Shown piece by piece: positions 33,831-45,703 of a stretch of 64,000 bases of DNA. The notes beneath the pieces were generated by a model. The model was given only the letters and a program-made list of their open reading frames with translations, ran no database searches and was not told the DNA's origin. The translations under genes and the position numbers were made by a program. Origin of the DNA: Diorhabda sublineata. Lineage: Eukaryota; Arthropoda; Insecta; Coleoptera; Chrysomelidae. Positions within the stretch are counted from its first letter, which is position 1. Each line of letters starts with the position of its first letter. Where the stretch lies: contig NC_079480.1 in assembly GCF_026230105.1 (NCBI RefSeq), forward strand, positions 15,790,488-15,854,487, given 5' to 3'.

Positions 33831-36211
33831 TATTTATATTTATATATACAGTAATTTTAGAAAAGATACCTAGAAATACTGATATTGATACTGTAAGACT
33901 TGACCGAAGAATGCCTTTTTTTTATCAAACATAATTTTTTAATGAGTTAACGTTTCTTCATATGACTTACTTTGTTGACGAACAAAAGCCAAATAGAAAT
34001 TAGAGGGTAAATTAGACAAACTGTTATAGGTTTGCGTAAACCTCCCCCAATAACAAATCCGTAATTAGTTCTCGCTTATACAGAAATTCGATTTATAGAT
34101 TTGTTTGTGTTTCCATGCCTATCTTTAATGAATTTAGATCCGCAATTAATTGAATTTATTATTCAAATGAACCTATCGTTAATAGGCTTATTTAATCAAT
34201 TACTCGATTTTAGAAAATGAAGCGATTCTACTAATATAAACGTCAAAGGAGCTTAGAAATTAAATTGCAATGAAAAGGACAGAAATTATAGAAACTGATT
34301 CTCTTGAATTCATGCAAACGAAAACTATGAATGAAAATCGCACAAATATATTTTGTCGTTATATGAGAGAATTAAAAACACAAATATTCTTCGTATCTAA
34401 ACAAATTATTGAAAAGGAAAAATAATTTTTTTTATTAATATAATCTTAACTTCAATTAATGAAATTTTGATATTTGGTTTATTCTGTCAATTATCTATCT
34501 TAAATAAAAATCAAATTATATAATTTTCTTTTAAGTTGTAAAATATTAACAAATTTGTTTAATGAAATTTCGTTAGTTAATGTCAATAATAATATTGATT
34601 TTATGTTTAGATACGAATATATCGGACGTATTCTGCTGATAATCATTATTAGAATGACAGGCGTGGCGATAAGTTATAGTCAGACATATATTCGGGACAA
34701 GATTCAATTTCACGAAATGTAATATCATATAATAATTGACAAATTGATATCTCTCTCCAGCCAATAAAGTAACATAGGTATACACGCTTTTTTAATAAAT
34801 TATTATCAGTTCACTATTCTAGGAAAAAAGTTTTATTGGATGGTTAGGTTAGGTTAGTTAGAATTTATATTCAAACCCTTTATTATTGTGAAAATAATCC
34901 TTGAATTTAAATAATCTTTTAAGAAAAAAAAGGAATATCACATTGAGCGATTATCTTTTACATTTACATCATTCGAAATCGTTTAAAAATTCAGTGAAGG
35001 TTTACAATTTAATGGGAAAAAAATCGCCCACCTACGGGAGTGTCTGTTTCTCAAAGGAAATTTTTAGAAAGATATTTGATATATCAGAGAATTCGAAGTT
35101 CAACTTCAAAGAGTTTTAGTCTTTCCTTATTCTTTTGAGATCTATAAAAGGATCGTTAAACATAGGAAGTTGTTAGCAATTTTATAATCTGAATTCAACA
35201 TTATTCGTCCAAAAATTTCTTCTTTGTAGTTCCTTTGACTGAAATACACCGAGAGAAAAATGGTTTTCCTTATATTATAAATACAAAACTTGTAATTTTA
35301 ATCTGTAGTTACTAGAGATTATGAAATGAAAAGAAAATATTCATACCATATAGTGAGAAATGAAATAACTACTTTGATATCGTTATACTTTTATTTGTAA
35401 CAGTAGATCTTCTAAACCATTCATATTTCTTAAACTTTTTTTCATTGTTTAAAAACACGGTTGCGAATTTTTGATTTGTGGTTTCAAATTTACTCATGAC
35501 ATAGGAAAATTTGCTTTGAAACTTACTAAAGATTAGTTGCAATAAACTTGTAATTGTTAAATAGGGTTACAGAAAACGATAGATTTTATTATAACGAACT
35601 TATATTTGAGTCTACGAAATTATGTTTGTAGTTCAACAAGTTTATTATGCAACACATTGTATAAATTTGGTCAAGTATGTAATCGCATGATAGGTAATGG
35701 ACCGTTCTTCTTTGAAAGTAGCTATGGGTTAACATTCCATTTCTTCACAAAAATTTTATTCTAATATACATCCTATAACTATTTTAATTTATGTAGAATT
35801 TTTCCATAATTAACCACATAAATTTAAAGAGAATAGAGAAAAAAAATATAAAAGAAAAAAACTGAATTGGAAATGCCACAGTTCTACAAACCCTAGTAAA
35901 ACATCTTAGAATTTAAAGAGTGTACTTGACAAGAAAACGCCACACAATTATGAATGTTTACAAACATCAAAGGGATGAAATTCAAACTCTGGTATACTAT
36001 TGCGAAAGTATAAAGAGGTTTACGTAAAGAAAAATTACTTTGTTGCCCTGTGAAATTTAATAAGCTCCACTTTTATCAATATTTCTATATAAGTACGGAT
36101 TCGATTTTAGTGTTATCTTCCAGTCGAAAATTTATATAATTTATATAAGTACAAGCATATTATTAGAATATTTGAGCATATCTTAATAAAACCTTCTGAA
36201 AATCATAAAAT
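33831..36211. other. Intergenic AT-rich region
   Basis: No recognised gene. It contains a short TTAGG run near 34844. Confidence 0.5.
34844..34857 (+). repeat. Short interstitial TTAGG run
   Basis: Two and a half exact units. Confidence 0.6.
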
Positions 36212-36789
36212 CGGCGGGTGTAATTTGGGCGCTAACCATCCTTCTTTACCTGTCTGACCAAGAAGGGTAGATAATCCGACATGTATTTTCGACGCTACGA
36301 AGTGCAGGGAGGTCGAGTCATAAAATAACCCAATAGAGGAAAAGTTTAGATTTTAAGTGGGTTAGGTTAGGTTAGATTATGTAAATCTTTTATTTGATAT
36401 GTAATATGTACTTAAGTACTAAATAAAAATATAAAGAAATATAAAATTTACTTTATTCTCTAGAGTGTTACAAAAATGTTGTGCGGAAACTTTATTGAGG
36501 GCAGATTTTTCATTTAAAAAAAGTGCAAGGTAGCCCCCTCTAACGGTAAATTTTTTCAGACCTTAAGTGATAATAGGTCATTTCTCTTATAGGAAAATCT
36601 AAAAATACAAAAATATATCTTATTATAAATGTCGGTGATTTAATAAATAACTGTATTTCATAAATCATGTACTTCAGTCGGTTAGCGCCCAAAATACACA
36701 TAGGATTAAAATGGCCCTTCGGTCTTGGCGCCTAGTTTACATGTTGTAAAAAGTACATTAATCCTTTAGCGCCCAAATTACATCCGCCC
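36212..36789. mobile_element. MITE-like element with 24-bp terminal inverted repeats
   Basis: The left end GCGGGTGTAATTTGGGCGCT and the right end are inverted copies over about 24 bp with one or two mismatches. Total length is about 578 bp with no coding capacity. A second, internal inverted copy of the GCGCCCAAA motif lies at about 36680, and TTAGG units lie at 36362-36375. The superfamily is not determined. Confidence 0.6.
36362..36375 (+). repeat. Short interstitial TTAGG run inside the MITE-like element
   Basis: Two exact TTAGG units plus TTAG. Confidence 0.6.
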
Positions 36790-39700
36790 CATAAAATAAG
36801 GTTTCTTCTATGATAAAATATTTGTCTATTATAAAAAAAGGTATTCAGATTACAGTACAAAACCCTCAGGTTCTTACGGAGGAACGATTTTTAGTTAATA
36901 TAAAAGAACGATCACTGTAATGTTTTATTTTGAAATAGCCATATTATTTAATAATTTCAACAAAAGTAGAATTTTTTTTAGCTAAACTTGATTTAGTACA
37001 TCATTAGTTCTATTTATAAAGAAATGTAGTGTAGTTTCGAAACGTAACAGTTATTATAAATATTCAAGATTAACATTATAATTACGCTAAATATATCAAA
37101 TTAATGTTCTTAGGACCGTCCGTAAACATGATATCTATTGTCCGGAAGGCATCATTAGTTTTTTCACTTACTCATCCACCTTTATAGATATAAGGAATCT
37201 TGTATACGAAATTATTAATATTTTTCGTGTCATCTCGGCATTATTATCATGAAAGTATTATAACAGTGGTGTTTTGCGTGGTCGGGATATTCCTCTCTTA
37301 TACTGGTACATGATAAAAGTGCGCTGTAATAAACTTGTTGTCGTAAAATCTTTGTGGTATAGAGCCCATACTTGCAAAAAGATCACACCAAATTTCTAAC
37401 TTTAGTTGTCACTATACTGAAGAGTATAAAGCAATAATGAGCGTTAAATTCGGGAAAAATATTTTCAGTTTTCAGATCTCTTTTGATAGAAAACTAGTTT
37501 AAAAAAAAAAGTAAAAATTGACGTCAAAATATTTTGAAAAATACCGAAGTATGTCGGGTTTTTGGAACTATAAAAAAACCTAGTACCAAAACGATTATCA
37601 AGAAAAATATAAATAATATAGGAAACTAAACGTATTCAATTATAGATAAGATGAATATGTAACATTGAAGTAATTATCATTTCACAATTTGGTGGCAAGA
37701 CGTTGAAAATAATACATTCATAGATTTTAGAAAATAAAGTTTACAGTTTCCGTAATAATTGCAGTTAGCATCATTAACGGTGCACAACTGTAACATGTTT
37801 TTGTGACGGAAATCTAGGCAAACTTTTTAATTGGAATAAATTTTAGTGAAGCACTCAGCTTAGCACATTTAGTAATTACTTTTATGAAATGAGAACTAAT
37901 TGTTTTGAAGTTAGCAAAACTTGTGGAAATTCTAATTGGGATTTGTGAAAAAAATGAATACGTCGGAAATAAAATACCGACGATTATAAAATTTCCATGT
38001 TTTATTGTGATTTAAAGTCAAGAATGAATTAAACATTTAATGTAGTAGATGTTTATTAGAAATTCTCAGTCAGAGATTTACATTCGAGTCCAAAAAATTA
38101 TAGGTAATTATTTCAAATGTTTTTTTCAAAACCTATGTAATTTTTAGTTTTACTTTAATTTGTCTTGTGTAATTGGAACCAAAACTTCCGGTAAACCATT
38201 ATTTATAGCAAGCCGTTGAGCTTATTTCACGGTTTTTAGTTTAGACGTTACCGCAAGCAAGTTAGCAAAACATGACTCAATTTCGCGTGCTAAACTCATT
38301 TTGTTTTACACCGAAGACATAAACGAGGCATGTTTGGTTTTGTAAGTGTATAAAATCACGCAACATATCTATTAAATCAATCACACGCTCTAGGTGAAAA
38401 GTCGTATATGAAAAATATTGATCTTCCGGGGATGAAATGATAAACGAGTTAAGCTACAAATTAAAATAAATGAGGAGAAGAGCTCTATAGTGAATAATTC
38501 ATAAATTTGATCGTCAAATTTCCCAAAATATTTAAATAAATTTGTAGCCATCAAGAAAAGAGGGAGATAATATGAAAAAAAAACTTTTTAATGTAAACCT
38601 ATTTAATAATTATATTAACTCTCTTTCCCAAACTTAAAAAGTTGTAATGGTAAATTTCATAAGAGAACGTTAAAGGATTAAAATTTCACGTTTAATAAAA
38701 TATTGCGTGACTCTTTATAACTCGAAAAACGTGTAACACCTTTGAGGTTATGATGAATTGAATTTAAAATGCTATAGAACCATAAAATACTCCATACGTG
38801 CCTTTCTATGTATTATAATTTTTTTATTCTAATAAAAAACCTCCTACTCACGCAATTTTTTCCTTACGCATGATCATTAATCAGTGACCTACTATAAAAC
38901 AATTATATTTTCTCTCGTAGAGCATTAACTCCGCCTTTAAACACCGACGAGATTTGCTCTTAACTATTTTTAAGTAAAATTCCCTGATCAGAAACTGATA
39001 ATGAATAAAATGTCATATCACGAGGTGATACCCTGTATATAAACGGAATAAACACGAAAATTATCGTTAATCTGGTTGTAGAGGAGAAATAAAGAAATAA
39101 TGATTGGATTATTTATGATCCTGTCTACCTTTCCGACAAAAAACAAATTGTGAAAATGTTCGAACCGTGTGCTATTTTCTCGCTACCGATTTCCTCCCTC
39201 CCTATTCCGACTCGACTCTCCAATTTGCTTTTACTTGCCCTCCAACGCCACCGTACTGCACGTCTGATTGATCGTCTTCATCCATAATATATAAGGAGGA
39301 TAAGGCTATGTATAAGTAAAGAAAATTGGTTATTTGTTAAAACTCAACTTAATTTTCATTATACCAAAATTGTCCAAATTATTATTAAGATTGCAATCAC
39401 AAAATTTATACTACCACTAACAAATATTTTGTTAGAATAAAAATGTCTAATTAACAATTATCGTTGTACCGAATCGACTGTTCCTGTTTTGTCGTACGTC
39501 ACAGCAAGCAATCCCACTAACTCATTACTTCAAATCCCGACATCCCTATTCCCGTGTCCCTTGTCTGTCGCCCAAGAATTTCTGCCGACCACCAGAATTT
39601 ATGTATGCGGCGTCGGCGTTCTGCAGGATGTGACATATCGTCTCCACAGGAGGTGACGCATAACGGCTTCATGGCGAACCGGTTACCACCGAGCAGGAAA

Positions 39701-42700
39701 TCTCGGATATTTTTGACCAGAAGTCAAATTCCAATTAAGGATAATATCAACAAATTGAAAATTACTAAAACCGTATCCAATGTATCCCAACGAATGTATC
39801 TAATTTTGTACAACTTAGTCCTTTGCCTATGTTTTTCTTGATACATCGTTTGATTTTAGGTTAGATGAAAATTGACATTTCGACTTATTTAGGTTTTAGC
39901 AAAGTATGACTTGACATTCATAACATGCCTAATTAGTCAATACAACTCCTTCAACATGAATATAAAAATAAAAATCAGTTTCAACTATAAATATTAATTT
40001 TTCGTTAGTTGTCACATGTATGTGGTACCAGCTCGAGGGATGAGGAAATTAAAAAAAAAAGTGACTTAAAAAACCGTAATTTTCTTCTACTTTCATGCTT
40101 TTTTCATCTCACAGAACATCGAAATTAACCTTTAAATTCTGTCATTTAAACGTTGAACCTTTTGGCCAGTTGAAAATGTCCCCCATAGGGATAGACCTCG
40201 AATATAAAAACAAATAAGATTTATGATTGCAGTAGGTGCGCAAAGTCACAAGGGCCTCAGATGTCATCAGCATCCGAAGAGAAAACTAGGACTACAAGAC
40301 TAGACAGATGGTGGTCAGGGAAATCCTGTCGACGCTGATACACAGTTATAACGATGAAAGCGACAGAATCGGATAAGGTTTATTTCTGAATCGCTTTGAT
40401 ACAAAAAAAAGTAATTAACAATTTAAGGGCATTTACGCGATATTTATCAATTAAATTTTTAGTCGTCCATATACTTGTAAAATGATATCCACTACTTAAT
40501 AGCGAATTACTTAGAAAAGTTTCTCCGACTGCTGCACGTATTCGAAAGATTAAGCCAGCCATTTTTCATGTTTTCAGGTGCTGTGTCATAATTCATCACG
40601 ATTAAATCCGGAGCTACCACTTACACATGATTTTTGCAAAAGTTCTAATGGAAGTATTTCTCCGATTATATTTGTTTTAGTTTCCCGAGTAACTATTTTT
40701 AATAATGAATCTGTGGGATAAAAGCCATTTACGTTGGTTGATGTACACGGTGACTGATTTTTAATAAAATAGAAATGATGATTAGTAAGTGAAAAATGAT
40801 TATCTTCTTAATCATTCAACGCTACCCATCTATCACAGTTATATTTAAAGTTGTTATGATAAAATTTTAATTGGGTTTTATTCTTAATAAACTTCCAAAT
40901 TTTCTCGATAAAATGACAACACGCCTTAAAGACGTAAAATTAACGATAAGCTATTCTGGACTTCGAAAACAATATTTTCTTACCTTACTTTGAGTCAAAA
41001 AGTTGTGAAATTACTCAAAGTTTTCTCTTTTCAAGAAGTTTTATAAATACCCGACGTAATTCTTAATTATTTTTCTCTATTTTTGTTGGCTTACCCGACA
41101 AGTATTAAACACCAAAGTTTTAATATGCTACATGGGCTCATTCTGCACAAACTTTTATTGTGTGTGGTTAGAACTGAATTTTATCGTGAATACGATACCG
41201 TGTGGTATTTATATCATTATACTCTATAATAACGATAATTTTATAAGAAAAAAACGTTATTTATGGAATAATTCTAACTTAGTTTATTTATTAGAAATAC
41301 TTATTTATTCAAATACACATTTTAATGTTTGATAATCTCTCTGTACCTCACAATTTCTTTAAGGTGCCCATATACTATAACATCTCCGGTTATAAAATAT
41401 GATCGCCTTATACGTCACTTTCGTAAAGTAGGCTGAACAGAAGAGAACAACCACATCGTCGTCGGCCCTAAAGGGCCATAAATCTAAGGCTTCAGGTGGT
41501 CGTGAGCCGGCAGCAAAAGGGCTACGGCTCTCTAAAATGGCGGGGTTAATTGACTGTAACCTTCGACTTGTAGTTGACAATGGGCTGCCTGCTGGCAGAT
41601 GGTCTTCCTTTATTAATAGTCCTTTCATTAACTTTATTGGTATCAGAACTCGTATCAGAATCTTATTGCAACTACCTTTAATAATTTGAAACTAAGGTGC
41701 TCAATCTAGGAGCTTTAGGATGATTGAGACTGAAAATTATTCGTAAAATGTCATGATTATATTCTAATATTAAATTTCGTTGTTAGTTAAATGTTTTTCA
41801 TTCGTCTATATATTTAATTCAGTATAAAATAAGGATACAATTATTTTTTATAATTATTCACAATTATTAACAGTTAACTTTGTAGTGAAATACATTTAAT
41901 AAATTCTTCACCAAAGTGATTTAACTAGCAGCATTCGTAGCTTGTCCTTATTTAAATATTTCAATATTTATACCGCATATTTTTATCAATCACGAGGTAT
42001 TATTGGAAAAGTATTCAAAAATCTTCTACTTAGACTATCAGAATACAATGCTTGATTTATAGTATGTATTTAAAAAAATGATTAAATAAAAATATCCTCA
42101 CGACAAAAGCAAATGAGGTGTAAATTAAATAGAAAGGCTTCTCCTCTCATTAAAAAAGAAACATTCGAATTGAAAGTTTTAAAGAAGACGCTCGCTTTAA
42201 AATTGTAATCATTTATTCCAGTCGATAAAGCCTAAAATGAAGGAACTGAAATAAGCGGAAAACCGCGAAACTTACGACCGCGTCTCACGTAAATGTCACA
42301 CTGAATTGTCGCCTTAACTTTTCAATATTCAAAATTTTGATTTATCCTCCGATAAGGGGAACGAACATTAATCACAAATGCCAAGCCGTCCCAACTTTTC
42401 CAAATTAAATGTAATCCAAAGGTTAATGCCGAACGAATGACTTGATTATCTCGAATCTTTAATTAAGCTTAGGTCGTTTTTGAAACAAACTCATAATCAT
42501 AAAATCGAAGATGAAACATCGGACATTTTTCCAGTAGAAGCGCCCAACTGGTGGCGTTATCAGATAATTAGCATCCGTATTTTCCTTTTGGAAATAATAA
42601 AGGGCTTCAAGAAAATCTGCCAATTGAAAGTCTTTTATTTTAAAGTTAAAATTCTTCCTTGAAACATATTCATGACTTAATCAATTATTATGATTGGTAT

Positions 42701-45598
42701 GTTATAGGCATAATCATAATATGTTTTCCTATACTCACTCTTCTTTAGATAGTTGTCTTGATTATTCTGTATTGACAAAATAAAATTTGACTAAAATTGT
42801 TAATTACAAATCTGAATTGTTTCGTAAAATTTGTCATCATCATATATCTCATAAAAACAATTCGTTATTTTTAACTGAATGAGAAAAATACTGAATTGAT
42901 TTTTGTAAACCATAGATGAAAATAAATTTTCTACTATTTTCAACTTTTCAATCTGTTCCAAATTTATTCATGGCCGCCGAAAGTTTTCTTCCCTGCAATT
43001 AAATATGTGGATAATCAAAATATGGTAGTCTTAAAAAAAACTAGATTTGTCAGTATATATAAGGGGCGTAGTTAGAAAGACTTGATATTTTGTATTCGGC
43101 GTAACCTTTGCTTACATTGAAAATGTACATTGCATTAGTTACCTCTGAACTGAACGAAATTTTCCGAGATTTTTAGTGATTAAAAGTTTGTGACAGGAAC
43201 AAATACACGCACACACATTGGTTACGTTGATGGTTTGGAAACGACATGCTAGGAAAGAACTAATGACGTCAGATGCACACAGCTGCCTCATTACAAAGAA
43301 TAGCAAAGCAAACTCAGATGCGGCGCTTACATCATTTATACTTTATTTTCGATCTTGAAAATTAGTAGATGTTGATGCTGAATAATTAATAATGTTTTTA
43401 TCTACTTTATTGTTTTAATTTTATCAAATCTGTCATTGATTTTTCTAATTTATATTATAATTCTGAATGCTTTTTCCTCATACCAATCTTGTAAATACGC
43501 CTTCAGAAATACTACCCGTTTCTGTACGTAATAAATAATTCATAGCATCTGCGGCAATTTCCGCAACTTCAGAGTGTGTAGAATAATATCAACAGAATAT
43601 CATTAAAATAAAATCATCTACATTAAAATGACACTTTTTAAAACAAACAAATAGTGCCCGCTGTGCTTTTTTTAAACTGAAAAACAAATTGTAGAATCCG
43701 TAGAGGAGAGATATTGATTTATGTACAATTGTCCAAAGATTGGGAATTTGAACATTTTCCTATTGTATAACGTAACGTGTTAAATGCGGTTTTTTGCTTA
43801 AAGTGCATCACACATTTTGTGGTATACCAAAAGTAAATTATCGTGTAGTTGACGTTGTTTATGATAAATTCCGAGCCACTAGATATTTTTTTGCAGTTAT
43901 TGGATCAATTAATTGTTTGAAAAGACGACAACGTATATTTATCGAATCATAAGTAAACTTAAATCGAAAGTTATATTTATCCTATAGCTCACAAATTATC
44001 TTTGGAATTTAAAGTCGACATATTCAATGAAAATTGTTTGGATTTAACCTAAATTAGATTTCCTAGAATGCGACACTCGAAAACGTATAATTAAAGTCTT
44101 TTGTACGTGTTCAACGTACCTTACGGTTGAGAAGTAGCTAGGCGTACTACAGGTGGCGTTAAATTAAGCTTTATTGCATTCATAAATAAACTCTGATGAA
44201 AAAATCTTGTTTAGCTAATAAAAAACAATGGAAATTTATATGAATATGTTCGTATTCGTTGTTAAGAGTTCAGTTGATGCGGCGGTCGTTTGTAAAATGC
44301 TTCGAGATTATTTGTTACTGTCATATTTATCTTGTGTTATTTCATTGGTAGTTTTGTGTAAAAAAGATGCCTCTTCACAAAATCTAACACACTATAATAT
44401 GTTATGAAATTTTTACTAATTTAACGTTAAAATTCGTTTTATTTGAAACCAATAATTGACATTATTTCGAAAAGTTTGAATAAATTTGATTGCGTGGATT
44501 GAAAAAAATTATTTTGTTGGTCAATTCTTAAAATGATTATGGTAGAAATAGTACTAGTTTAAGAAAATTGAAGAGATTGAGATTTTCGAAACTCAAAATT
44601 TTTTATGACACGAATTACCCCCCATTTTAGTGAAATTTAGTTTCCATAAAATAAATTTAATAAATCTTCTAGAATATATAAGCGCTCGGTGAACGTATAA
44701 AATGAAAAATGCAAATCGGGCTAAATCAGACAGGTTGCGGAAATGAAAATGTCCCACATTTATCAACAGTATTAAAATTAAAGATCGGGCTCCTACACCA
44801 AGCGAAAAGGCATTATCATCTCCGACCAGTACCGGACAAACCGAATGGCTTCAGTGCGGTTGTAGAGAAAAACATGTAGAAGATGTTGAAAAATATTCAT
44901 ACATATAAAACTAGATTAAGCGATAATTCGATTGGAAACTATCGTTGATATATATTGATTTTTATTTTATATATATTTGAAAATCATCGTTACCCGTATA
45001 CCTAATTATTTTTGACTCCATTTGTTAATTTGTACTTTTCGGGCCAAAACTCTCAGTTCGATGCTGTCGAAATATGCTGTGTCAGCGGAGCTTTACAGCC
45101 ACTTTTGGGGGGATTGCATTGAGTCGAAATTTAATCGCATTTGAATCTCCGACAATTTGCAATTACATTTCATTGAATTTGAAAAATGACAGCGAGTGTT
45201 CCGAGTTATATCTTCGTTGCCCCCCGGAACATTTATCAACAGCTCGAAATAATATGTTGGCTAGAATAATTAAATTTATACGTTTCGATTAATTATAGAA
45301 AACCGTTGAATTTCAAATAATGAAACTAAAAAACTCATTTTAGATTCATAGTTTTTCGAATGGAATATTAATTTGATCAGCAGCGATAATATCGTCGATA
45401 GAAATTTTGTGAATGAAATTACGTCCAAAACATTGCTTGGTAAAAGGTCAGTTTTCCTCGGCAATCAAAAATGACGATAATATTTATTCTACACAGAAAA
45501 TCGTGATTGAAGGGCGTTAATGGACTTGGGTAAAAAAATAGTCGGAAATTTTGATTTATGAGCCGATGTGTATGGGAACAATTACCGAGCAATTTTTT
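36790..45598. other. Long intergenic region
   Basis: 8.8 kb without a gene I can support. GC-richer patches at about 39170-39720, 41400-41640 and 45060-45260 stand out from the AT-rich background and carry only short open frames with no recognisable motif. They may be old retroelement pieces or regulatory DNA. Confidence 0.45.
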
Positions 45599-45604
45599 TT
45601 TATT
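45599..45604 (-). terminator. Polyadenylation signal AATAAA of the glycoside hydrolase gene
   Basis: TTTATT on the plus strand, 100 bp beyond the stop codon at 45704-45706 on the minus strand. Confidence 0.6.
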
Positions 45605-45703
45605 AAAACTGAATATGATAAATGGAAAAAGTATTATTAGACACGAATTATAGAAAAATGAACATGAGATACAGGAAAATAAGAATATTTTTCAAATATG
45701 TAT

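Noticed and set aside
28660..33850. The cluster of abutting transposons as one composite or novel multi-gene mobile system
   Set aside because: Each element has its own terminal repeats and TA flanks, so independent insertions into a TA tract explain it more simply.
39554..39841. 95-codon open frame in a GC-richer patch
   Set aside because: No domain or motif, other frames are equally open, and no splice or start context beyond an ATG.
41359..41628. 89-codon minus-strand open frame
   Set aside because: No recognisable protein motif; kept only as a compositional island.
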